Assembly (NCBI RefSeq): GCF_031877795.1
Contig: NC_133940.1
Span: 10,169,985 to 10,233,984, forward strand
From: Strix aluco
Lineage: Eukaryota > Chordata > Aves > Strigiformes > Strigidae
DNA: 64,000 nucleotides
Direction of reading: 5' to 3'
Part shown: piece after piece, positions 34,486-64,000 of the stretch
Numbering within the stretch: the first letter of the stretch is position 1
Layout: every line of letters starts with the position of its first letter
The notes under the pieces: model-generated
What the model was told of the DNA's origin: nothing
The model's input: the letters and a program-made list of their open reading frames with translations, nothing else
Database searches by the model: none
Made by a program: the position numbers and the translations under genes

Positions 34486-37400
34486 CGTGTGAATACCAAA
34501 ATTCATGTTATTTCAAAATACTTAGAGTAATTTTTTATTTAGCCTTTGGGCTTAATTTACTGAAAACTTATCTGAAGAAATAAACTTTATATTTAATAAC
34601 TGAGCCAGCACTTGCTGCAGGCTGTGGGGGAACATCCAGTAACAGCAGCACAGATGAAACCACAAATTCTGAAAACAGCAAGTCTTTCGTCTTTCTCAGC
34701 TCCACCACAAAGAATGGGGCATTTCAGAGGCTGGGGAGAGCCCTGCTGCTGGGGCTTTTTTACATTTCCTCAGGCTTCACTGTTTTATTGCAAAGTCCTG
34801 GTTTTAAAAAAATGATCTCTCAGGGAGTTAGGAGCAATTACATTAAGAGGATTTGACTATTAGGAGAGAGACATTGAATTAGGCTTTAATTAATTGGAGG
34901 AGGAAAAAAATTATTGGTATGTTCCAGGCAGTTTGTGTGGTGGAATGTCACCTTTCGTATCAGATGGAACATTTACTTCAGGACATGTAGCTTTATGTAT
35001 AAACATTAGTATGTTCAAACACCCCCTTGTTCTGAGTGGAGAATCCTGAATATTTTGATCTCTCACTTCCACATAGGAAATAGACTGTAAAATGACTAGA
35101 TGTTCTGCAGCCATAAGAGGAAGAGTGATTACCTTGTTTCCTGTATGCCAATTCAGTGAAGCCTGTAAATTAAATCAAATGGTAGCTATCATAACAAGCA
35201 AATCCGTTTCTGTTTAATAACACAGAATAAAAGTAGCAGCTGGTGTGGGATTAAAAGAACAGTATAGTTTATATAATTTAGCATAATGAAAAATACATTG
35301 TTTTGCACCAGAAATATCATCATTAGTATCAGAACACAGATTATTCTCTTTCTTTCTTTGCACCTGGTTGCTTTGCCCTCCCTGTATCTCCATTGCTGTC
35401 AGATAACTGCCTTCCGCGGGCACTTTGTGGTATTATATCATTTTACTGTAATCCTAGCAGGTGCACTTTTTATTCAGAGGTTTACTTCTTGCTTGCTGTA
35501 TCAGTCAAGATAAATGAGAGGACAGTTCCTCCCTTGGAGCTATGGAAAAACAATGCATGGGCTTATCCTGCTTTCAGTTAAGCCAATGCCAAACTGGCTA
35601 TAGGAGTAGCTTAATAGAAAGATGAATTTGTGTGTATTCAGAGTCTGTGAACTGGTGGTTTATTTTCATTATCACAGAATATCACAGGAGAGACTGATGT
35701 GCCTGTGGTGTGTGTACATCAAGGCTGACCCTAGCCACAGCGCAGGAAGCGACGAGGCAGCCACAAAGGCTGCCCAAAGGGTTTCAGCCCTTGTGTGGTG
35801 TCCTTGGGGAGACCAAAGGATCAAATCCCACCTGCAGGGAGTTGGTACAGGCACCTCGCATTCACACACGGGATGAAGTTTGCCCAGCAAAGCCCACATG
35901 CTCCAGCCATCTGAATGTGTTAAAAGGCTGGCAGAAACAATGTGCTCTTGCATTAGCACAGTGGCAGTCTCCTCTTGCCCAGCTGACAGAAGCTTGGTTT
36001 TGGCACTATTCTCTCTAAATAGAGAATTTTGGGGCAGTTCCCAAAGCCTATCTCCATTTTGTAGCTCTGGAGGAAGCAAAATGAAACTCTGTTTCTCTCT
36101 CATTTAAGAAATCCTCCAGCTTTCCTTAAAAAAAAAAAATTACTGATTTGGGCCAGATGTCTGATTTCTCTTAAATTCCATGGAAAGCTATTATATTCAC
36201 TACTTGTAGGATTCAACTTCTAACAAATATCCACTGCATCTTATTTATCACGAGTAATTTCTTTGTTGATTGTGGCAGTCTTAAAGAAAGGTAAGATTTA
36301 TGTGATAGTTGGACTTCAGTAATGTAAGATCAAACTCATATGATCAGCTGTTTCCTTTAATGATAGAAGTGTGAATGATTGTTACCATGGTGCAGAGAAA
36401 ATGCCTTACCCTTTTGCTTCCTAGAGAGAAATGATTTTGCATTTGGCATGATTTTGGGAGCCACTGGTGGATGGCAAGCTGATCCTGGTTTTCTAAGACA
36501 TCCCTTATGTTTATTGCTGGATGTGAAAATTAGGGCTGTAATGTTTCTGTACAGCGTTACATTTTTACTGCATGTTATACTTAGTCTCATGTCATTAGCT
36601 TTAAGAAGGTATTGACATGTACTGAGAACAAATATGCAAAACCTTATGATTTCTTTTTAAAGCTTTTATTCATCAAGGAATATAAATTCATGCCTAATTT
36701 CAAATGCATAGGCTGTTCTGTGACTTTCATTCACATCATATTCTTGATGACCAGTGTATGCTTAATCCTTTGTGAATCCTTTGGCAGTTTCAGCTGGTTA
36801 GATATTATATCTGTAATCAAACTTTTCTTAACCCTGGGACTTGCAAGAATTGATGGATGTGTGTGGTCAGAAGCAAAGTGTCCAGTGTTTAATGAAGCAC
36901 TGAGAAACTTAAAGTTTCTGATCTCTGGTGCAGAAGACACAGCTTGAGATAAAAAGAAGAAAGAGATCATACCTAGGACATGCAGTAATCACTACTTCAT
37001 TCCAATGTATTTTTAGTCATTCTTTTAGATGTCTCTTCAAACAACAGGGCGTTTTCTGTATTTTTTCCAGGGATGAGATTACAGCAGAACCAATTATTTC
37101 TTTTCAGGAGGCAGAGGAATGATTTGGTACCATTTCACGTGGGAGGGATGGAAAGAGGAAGAGATTAATGCTGGCCAGGGAGGTTCACAGATTCACCTGG
37201 CAGAGGGGGGTGAACCCTCTTGGGACTGTGCCAATAAGTGTGAGAGTTACAGTGATTCACCAGAGTTCTCCTTCTCATGCAGCCCCAGTTTGTAGCCTGG
37301 GGACCAAGGATTTGCTGTGATCCGGACACCATAATGAAGAGCATACGTTGCCCAGCACAGTGTGACATCTGCGGTGCTTCAGCTGCGATGCCAGCCTGCT

Positions 37401-40400
37401 CAGTGGTAGAAAAGGGATGACTCCCGATAGCTCTGCTGTGCTGGCTCTGAAAAAACCCGCTTATTCTCTAAAACGGCAAAAGCTGTGGTTCACTATTGCT
37501 GTGAGCAGACGGCAGTGTTTCTGAGCTGCTGGGTTTCTGGAGGAGGTGGTGGTAGGAAACCAAACCATTAAACGCTGCTGCAGGAAACTGCTGAGTCAAG
37601 ACTGGGGCAATCACGTGAAATGCCAAAAAAAGAAACCGTGGTGGGGAGGTGAAGAGATCAGAGCGCAGGTTGCAGTAAACAGCTGCAAAACTTCCTGCAA
37701 AAGTCCTCTCAAATCCCGTGTTGTCACACAGCTGGAAAAACACTTTCCCAGCTTTGCAGGAAGAAGCAAAGGCACAGACGGTGGCATGTCGTCACAAGCC
37801 TGTTATACAAACATAACTCACGTACGTGCAACTTGATTTAATCATACGCTGGCTGCCTGGGGAGGTGAAAGTGGGGCAGGAGCTGGGCTGTGACATGGTG
37901 CTGGTACAGCAGCTGCTCCTCTGCTGTCCCACGCGGGCGTCCTCGATGCTGCGGGATAGAGGGTGAGGTGGTGCCAGTGGTGTTGGGGTACCCTGTTGTG
38001 CTCAGAAGCATTTTCAGCTGCTGCTGGATGTGACATGTACTAGAGCACTCAGCAGCCAGGTTAACATGTGGCAGCAGATGAGATTTATGCATTTTGTGAG
38101 TCACACCAAACTACTACTAGAGGTGAGAAAAACTTGTTTGACTGACAACTCAACATATTCTTTGGGCTTGTAACAGCAAAGTAGAAAAATGTCAATACTC
38201 TCAATTTTGTGTTTTTATCAACACACATTGCTAACTTGCTGGAGATACATCTGTCAGCTTCGAAGCAGAAATTATTTTGTGAAAATGGCTCTGCATACAA
38301 GGCACCTCCCACTTCCAACTCTTATGAAAGATGTGCTGACTGTAACTTTTATCTGAGAAATTTCATCAGGAAAGGAAGTTATATCTCAAGTACAGTGTTG
38401 GAAGGGAGACTCTATTTTACAGTCATTTTCAGATCTGGATAGTTTAACTGCAGGATTTCAGTGCTATAGGATCCCTTGTGCCCTACAGTAACATTACATG
38501 CCTTTTACAGAGAGCACATCAGGACAAATGGTATATGTAATAATGATATATGTAATTAGTCTACAGTTTCCAGCTCTGACAGAGGTAGGAAACCAGGTCT
38601 GGGAAACTCTGAGCTAATGCCTGTTCAGTGCATTGTTCTGAACAACAAAACTTCTGGGGAATGATTTCTCTCGAGTTTGAGGTTGTATGTCTGCTTTGTG
38701 CTTTTGCAGCTAGGATTTGAAGCAGCTGCTGCTACCATAGGAATAAAAAGTTAGACACTGAAGGGATACACAGCCGGGGCCAGCTCTGCAAGCAGCAGAA
38801 TCGCAGCCTTTTCATTGGTGGCAGAACCAGTTCTGGGGAGGAGTGAGCCTGACCTACTCCCTGGCCGCAGTCTACATGCAAGCTTTACCTGCACCATGAC
38901 AAGGTTCCAGCTCACCCCTGCAGAGGCTGTAGTTTGCAATCTTTGTTTCCATCTCATGCCCAAATGCTGTACCTCCTCCCTGGCACACACCTAGCAACAC
39001 TTGGGCTGCAGTGTCTTGCCCAGCCTTTAGTGAAAACTAGTAGAGCAGCCTTGCTTGAGCCTCAGACAAGCACCACCTGAAAGGTTTTCTTGATACAGTT
39101 AAGGGACTGCTTTTGAAATAGGTACCTGGTTTTGACCATGGTAACAAATTGTTCTCAGATATACTTCAGAGACTACACAGGCCTAAAACAGAACATACAT
39201 TGTGACAATGTCACATGAAGTTTGGTCTGGGAAGGGAAAAAAGCTACATATCAAAAGAACATCTTGCTAATAATCCAGCACTGATATTTCATGCTGTATT
39301 AAAACTACATACCACTCCAAATGGTAAAAAGAAATGCATTCCATATAATCTTAGATGCAATTTACTGTCATACTAGCCCCTCTGTATTTACAAAGTCATA
39401 GTGGCTAAGCTTTGCAAAGAAGCATTGCAACCCTTGAGCCCGGCAATGGCCTGGGCATTATCAGAGTCTGCTGCCCAACACCCTGTGTGCCTTAATTGCA
39501 TAAAGCATCTAAATGTTGGATGTACTGGAAAGGCAGTTACTGCAACTTTCTTATTACTGAAAATATTATTAGATGGAGCAGAAACCTCTAGACTTAACAC
39601 TTTTTTGAAACGACAAAATGTCATAGCAAAAGCAAGTGAAGATTACTTAGGCATTTTAAACACAGAAGTACCCAGTGACATTCCTGTTTTCCTCCAGCTC
39701 TGAAATACAGGTGTTTCAAGCTGTCAACTGATTGTCTTAAGGAGTATGCTAAAGAACCATCACCAATATTATAGAAGAAATGTGATTAACTGTATTCTGA
39801 ATAGTCTCGTTGAGCATTAGTGGCTTAGCATTAGCAGCTAAAGTAGCTGAAGCCTTAGGCTGCAAGAGCTGACCAAGCACAAACTTTTGATAAAACTAAT
39901 GCTGCTAACAAAGAACTTGCTGAATTCAGCAGATACAAGTGGAATGAAGAAGATAAGGACCAAGGATACAATTCCAAGAGAATGAAGTAACTTCAGAAGA
40001 AAGCCAGCACAGTAACACTGAAAACCAGTAAGAAATCAAGAGACTGCCAACCAGAATTAAGAGACTGGATTTGGGGATCAGGTGATGGGTGGTACAGGTG
40101 TAATTGAGAGGTGTGAATTGGGGTAGGGGTCCCTCTCTGGAAGCACCCAGCTCGAGCTGTAACCAAAGGGCTAATAAAAGACTAATTGGAAACCTTTACT
40201 TGGACTTGGCATTCTGGGGTCCTGGGGTCAGACACTGTTACGGTGGCCAGTGTGCATAAATCCATAAAAAATAAAAATTTAGCATTTGCTGGATGTGAAC
40301 TACTTTTTCTAAGCTTAAGAGAAGGGGTTTATCTACACTGCTGCAATGTCTTACTGATTTTAGAAAATTAACTTTCAAAGTTACTTCTCTTCTTTTGTTT

Positions 40401-41860
40401 ATATCCTAGTGCTCATTTCTCATAAGCAGCAGGAAGATAAATTGAAAGAGTCACTTTAAAGATGACCTTGTATCAGGAAGCAGTTACTTAACCAGAAGAA
40501 AAACCTGCTCCATTGTAGGCTGATCAACATCTATTGCTCCTCTTCCCAGTTAACTCCGTAGTTTACAAGATACCCTCTGCACAAAGTCCAGTGTCTCTCA
40601 ACCCCTCAAGTAAGCTTTGAGATGCTCATTTTCTAAATGCCACACTATGTCCACAAGCTCTTGCCTCTTTAAGGGGTCATGATGGGGAGGTAAATCCAAA
40701 GCCACTGTCTTAAATTTGATTTGGCACCAGTTTCTCTCAAAATCAGGAGAAAGTACAGTAACATATATTACACTTGATACAGTACAGAAATGAAAAGTAT
40801 TTACTGCTCTCTGGTATTTTTCTCTGAGTAGATAGATCTAATCTCCAAACACCCATCTGCTTCTGTAGGATTTTTTTTTTTTTTTGCAACGAAAATCTGT
40901 AGGATTGTGAATGCAGGAAGTAGGACATATTTTCTTTAAAGAGAAACTGTTAGTGGAAAAGCCATCCCATGCATTTAGATGCCTCCAAACTATGAGAGAA
41001 AGCAAGCACCTGAGCAGTATTAGTGGCAGACCTTTACCCTACCTATTTAAAACCACCACGCACTAGAAACATTTTGTGATGACAGCAATGCTGTGCAAGG
41101 TCAGCCTCCCTGCTGTACAAGCAAGCCTTCAACAGAAAACAGTGTGGAGGATCAGCACTTGCTTTGCTACAGCTATCTGTGTTGCCAAATCACCCCTCCA
41201 GAGCTCAGAAAATAAAATCAAAACACTCCACCTCCCCTCTCCGCTAAGTCCTCAGAGCGCCTGCACTGGGGAAGGCCGGGCTGAAGCTATTCCTGACAAA
41301 CCCTGCTTGGATTTAGTTCAACGATTCCAAATAGCTGAAGAAAAATTAAGAAATGGCCCAGTCGGCCATCAGCAATAACAGAAGCAAATTCCCTGTCCAG
41401 CCCTGTCCTTTGTACTTCAATAATTATACCAGAGCCATTAAAAAAAATTACTAACTGTACTGGGAAACAAGGAATAATCATGCAGCAGGAGAGTAGCCTC
41501 CCCTGCTAGCAACAAGCCACCACCTTTGGTATTTTTGTACCATTTCTGGCACTCCTACACATTCTAATCCCGATTCAAAATTTGTCAGGATGCTTATTTC
41601 ATATTCCCCTCCAATAATCTTGTAGAAGACTTAGTAAAAAAAAATAATTCAGGAATGGAAGCCACTTAGAAAACTCAAGGGATTTTAATGACTGAAGAAG
41701 GAACTACTTATTATATTTAAGTAGCAAACAAGTATTTTGCTATCAAAGCACAAGCTAAAGAATTTAAAGAAGCCACAAACATTAGTAAGCCCAACATACA
41801 GAACTTTGAGTAAGAAGGCATTTTACACACAAGAGTTTATCAACACAAAACTGTTTAATA
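34486..41860. other. Intergenic DNA between LAMP2 and CUL4B
   Basis: About 7.4 kb without a recognisable gene. Open frames are short, overlapping and unlike any protein I know. One patch near 39.8-40.2 kb resembles a decayed LTR and is listed separately. No RNA gene was recognised. Confidence 0.55.
39781..40235 (+). mobile_element. Possible decayed LTR
   Basis: The patch ends in a segment with the order seen in many retroviral LTRs: a GGGTCCCTCTCTGG block, then CTAATAAAAGAC like a polyadenylation signal, then TGGACTTGGCATTCTGGGGT and a terminal GACA. No duplication or clear left end was found, and no internal region is present. If real it is an old solo LTR fossil. The left boundary is a guess. 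Confidence 0.35.
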
Positions 41861-44800
41861 TTTATTAAATGACACAAAATACCTAGATAACAGACTCACT
41901 CTCTGAAAGGACATGTATTTACATTATTTACCAACTTAAGAAAGACTCTCTGTACCCATATCAGACTTATGAAACATAAAAAAGGTTTTGCTGCTTTTTG
42001 CATCGAAGGATGCAACGGTGATACATGCCCTGTTTGCAAGTCTGCATAAACTATAATTTTTTGATGCAGTGAAAAAGCACGATTTCATATTCTGGTAGCT
42101 GAGGGAAGAGGCTTCTGAAAAGTAACAGGGTTAGTTTTTTCCCCCCACTCCAGACATACTCTGAAGAACTGTTATACAAAAAGTATATTACATTTTTGAA
42201 TGCTGCTGTACTCTTACAATTTTAGTGTAACATTTCAAAGAAAATATTCTTCCTACTATATGAAATCACTAAAAAAAGTGGTATTTGAACATTTCTTTAG
42301 ATGCACTTTTTTTTAAAGAAAGCATTAGGGCAAATGATATGTCTAGGGAAAATGAAAGGCTGACCAAAAAAAAAAAAAAAAAAAGAAGAGCAGAGACCAA
42401 AATATGAAGAACAGCTAAAGCAACTTACTTAATTTGCTAGGGTTTGTTTTTTTTATTAACTATTTACTTTGGCACCTTTGTGTAAACTATAGAACAAAAC
42501 AACGTTTACAACACATTTGCAATTACAGCATTTAAACAAATGGTCACTTTTTAAACCAGCCAAGACAAAAAAATAGTCCATTTATGGGTATAAAGATTAA
42601 AAAACCTAAAATATATATTTCTAAGAATAAACTGCAATTTCTTATGAACAAGGTGCTATAAACTGCATGCAAGAGTCAAGATTAAAAATGTGTGGCCAAA
42701 CAGACAAGCTGTGTTATAGCCAGATGAGTTGTGGTCCAAGCCCACTTTAATTTTTTTCTTACAGAGATATATATGGCTCAATAGGCAGGCACATGATCCC
42801 AGCAAGAAGTTGCAGAGTTGTACGGCTGGACGATAAATCTTGGCTGCAGCTTTGTCATTACCCAGGAATGAGTGAGACCTTAGCAGAAGAGATGAACAAG
42901 TTCTTGGGGAAAACCCGTGAAGATAAAGGAAGGAAAAGCCTTCTCCCCTCCCCTCTCTCACCCCCTCTCTCGGCCTAGCCAGGGTTCTCAAAGTCCATTC
43001 TTTGGGTTGCTTTAACTGGATTGCCGCTTAGGGTCTGCCTCAGATTGTGGAAGTCTGATGAGATTTGAGGACATTTTCTATATAGTACTTTCTGCATTTA
43101 AGTTACTGAAACGGATGGGATAAGAATTAAAATAAACCTTCTGACCTTTCCGGTTAGTTTGACTGAATGCAACACACTTGTCTAATGAGGGAGGACTTTA
43201 CCAGAATAAGTATTTTAAACATGTAGTGGTATTAGATTTATATGCTACAACAGACTGAATGGAACCAGTTCAATATGATATTCATCATCTCCTGTTAAGA
43301 GTTAAGTTTTATGCTCCTTCTCCAAAACACCTTTTTAAAAGGAATCTTTTATTGGCTAAAGATACAAAACACATACAAGAAAAAGGAACATTGAATGCAA
43401 AATACAGAAGGTTTTTTGCGGGGCATTTTTTCCTCCCCAGTGGATCTCTATTTAAACTAATACTTAAAGATTTGCAGGAGCAGTCTTCAAGTTTCTTACC
43501 AGATAACTCTGTTAGTATTTTTCTTACAGAGGCAAGGGTGGTCCTGGATGTCTACCAGTGGTTATGCTGCAATAGTGTCAAAGCATAAGGTAGATTTTCT
43601 GCAGATCACAAAGAGCTGTATGACAGTTAGTAGAGGGTGACAGCAAATAATTTAGTAGGAGAAAAAAACCCATCTGCTTCATCTATCAGCTGAGGACTGT
43701 TGCATATAAAAAGAGCTTGAGAGAAAACACAGCTGGAGAAGATACGGAATTAAACAGTAGATCAAAAAAGCAATAAGGATGGGATGTGTCAGATACAAAA
43801 TACACACACATACTCACACTCTCCCTCTCTCACACATGCACACCCCTGAATGTGGGATCACAGTGATAAAAGTTATAGATCATAGAGAGCTAAGTTACAC
43901 TGTCATTAAACAAAAGTAACGTCTTGCTTTCAAGAAATATCTGGTATTCCCCAGGACTATCAGTGCCTGAAAGAGAATGAGGTCTTTCATTGTGCTCTGC
44001 AACACAGCTGATTGTAGGTCTAAAGCCTGGCTGGGTAAGGAAGAACTGTTACATGGAGGAGTTACCTTTTCTGATGACACTTTTTTTTTCCCATATATTC
44101 CTGGCACATGCTGCTATAGCAATAAAAAAATGCATTTTGTTGAAACAAAGCTCTACATTCAAGTGACTTATTCTCCCATGTCTTATAAAGATGCAAAGAA
44201 TGCTCTCTGGTCATCTAAGAAAATATATTTTAGATGCCTTGTAGCAATACTTAACTTTCTATATGAGAGGTAGGCTTCTGGGTTCTAGGAGGCCTGCCAC
44301 ATCTAGGGCTGAGTTCTTAAAGCTTTAAGTTAAAGCAATCCAAAGCAGGGCAGTCTTAGAAGAACTGCCCTGTCTAAACCTTGAGGTTAGTTCAAGTTTA
44401 GAATGTTGCAAAGCAAAACAAGTATTAAAATCCATTTGTAATTTTTGTTCTTACAGCTTTACCACAAGAACAGTGTGGCTTTTTCATAGATATCTGTAAA
44501 TAGATTCTCTTTTCTAGAGTATTGCTGCCAAGAGGTGAAGGCCTCCTACCCATGACTAGTAAAAACTGTCACTTTTTCCATTATGGCTGTTTTATGCTTA
44601 AAATTCCCAAAGGTGAACACTAAGTCTTATAGGCAAGCCATATAAATCTAATCTGAACTTGTTTTGTTGTAGCAGTTATTTAAGAATGGTGTTTGTATAT
44701 ACAGTATATATGCCCACACTGCAAACTTTATACATCATTTTATATTGGTACCATTTTGTCTTAACTGTGACCAAGAATATTTCCCATTAGATCAGCAATA

Positions 44801-45320
44801 AGCATAGCTTGGCATATTCCCCATTTTCCCTCCCTCAAGGGAAAAATCCAAGTGTGGGCATCAACCAAACCAATGGTATGTTACTAACTGAAATGCATTC
44901 TGTACAGTAAATTAAAAGTTTGCATGCAGTTTAAGCATTTTAAAGGCTATTTTCTTATATTAATTAACCTTCTGTTTCCATTTAAAGGTGTGAAAGACAT
45001 CTGTCATATCAAGGGACTCCTCTTCAGACCCAGAGACAAATGGAATCACAAAGACCAGGTACTTTCTTTCAGCTTTCTGCACATCTTACTAAATAACATG
45101 CAAAGAGTTCAACAGCATTCTTCTTAAAATGTAAATAGTACTCTTTAAATGGGCATGTTAACCACTGAAAGAAGTCCACTCTACTATACTTTTCCATTAC
45201 ACTGCTTTCATTCAATCATCGGTAGTATAAAAAGTCAATTAACGGGATCAACAGGCTAGTTTATCCACTGGCAACTGTGTATGACACCAAGTGTGCAGTA
45301 AAACAAAGGCCAACATATGT
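41861..45320 (-). other. CUL4B: CUL4B 3' UTR (inferred)
   Basis: Downstream of the CUL4B stop on the - strand the sequence is AT-rich with no other gene. A - strand AATAAA (TTTATT at 41861-41866) could end a 3' UTR of about 3.5 kb, similar in scale to mammals; nearer candidates such as TTTATT near 43346 could give shorter ends. The region includes a run of 19 A at 42366-42384 and a degenerate CA/TC-rich patch at 43801-43848. The end point is inferred. Confidence 0.4.
42366..42384 (+). repeat. A19 tract
   Basis: An uninterrupted run of 19 A on the + strand, hence U in a CUL4B 3' UTR transcript. It is a simple repeat. Confidence 0.85.

Positions 45321-64000
<18,680 letters not shown>

Noticed and set aside
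43259-43588. 109-codon + strand frame in the CUL4B 3' UTR
   Set aside because: No similarity known to me, no promoter or splice context, and composition like its surroundings.

Overview
The window is bird nuclear DNA. Three protein-coding genes can be read exon by exon: ATP1B4 on the + strand, complete from a proposed start, and LAMP2 and the 3' three-quarters of CUL4B on the - strand. The first coding exon of TMEM255A lies on the - strand at the left edge. From memory this is the gene order of human Xq24 (TMEM255A, ATP1B4, LAMP2, CUL4B). An avian source is suggested by short introns, two sharp CpG islands, a solo LTR of a type familiar from bird genomes, and an ATP1B4 N-terminus without the long glutamate runs of placental mammals. 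The species cannot be named.

Layout. 1-1730: TMEM255A intron 1. About 1080-2420: CpG island holding TMEM255A exon 1 (1731-1788). 4535-14298: ATP1B4, eight coding exons. About 14.3-18.7 kb: facing 3' ends of ATP1B4 and LAMP2. 18702-32187: LAMP2, eight shared exons followed in transcript order by three alternative terminal exons (9B at 25 kb, 9A at 21.4 kb, 9C at 18.8 kb); its promoter CpG island is about 31560-33070. 32.2-45.3 kb: intergenic DNA and probable CUL4B 3' UTR, with a solo LTR (33893-34485), a doubtful second LTR-like patch and simple repeats. 45321-63895: nineteen CUL4B exons; the 5' exons lie beyond the right edge.

The genes do not form a pathway. ATP1B4 is a beta subunit of P-type cation pumps, LAMP2 is a lysosomal membrane glycoprotein whose A form is the receptor of chaperone-mediated autophagy, and CUL4B is the scaffold of a nuclear/cytoplasmic ubiquitin ligase.

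Two observations stand out. First, LAMP2 terminal exon 9A appears to be decaying while 9B and 9C are intact: a TAG replaces the Gln codon of the C-terminal GYEQF sorting signal, the last luminal cysteine is His, and the basic tail is altered. If this is not a sequencing error, this bird may lack a normal LAMP2A. Second, the CUL4B intron at 58091-59012 has a perfect U12-type 5' splice site and a U12-like branch site, but reading-frame continuity forces AT-AT termini instead of AT-AC or GT-AG.
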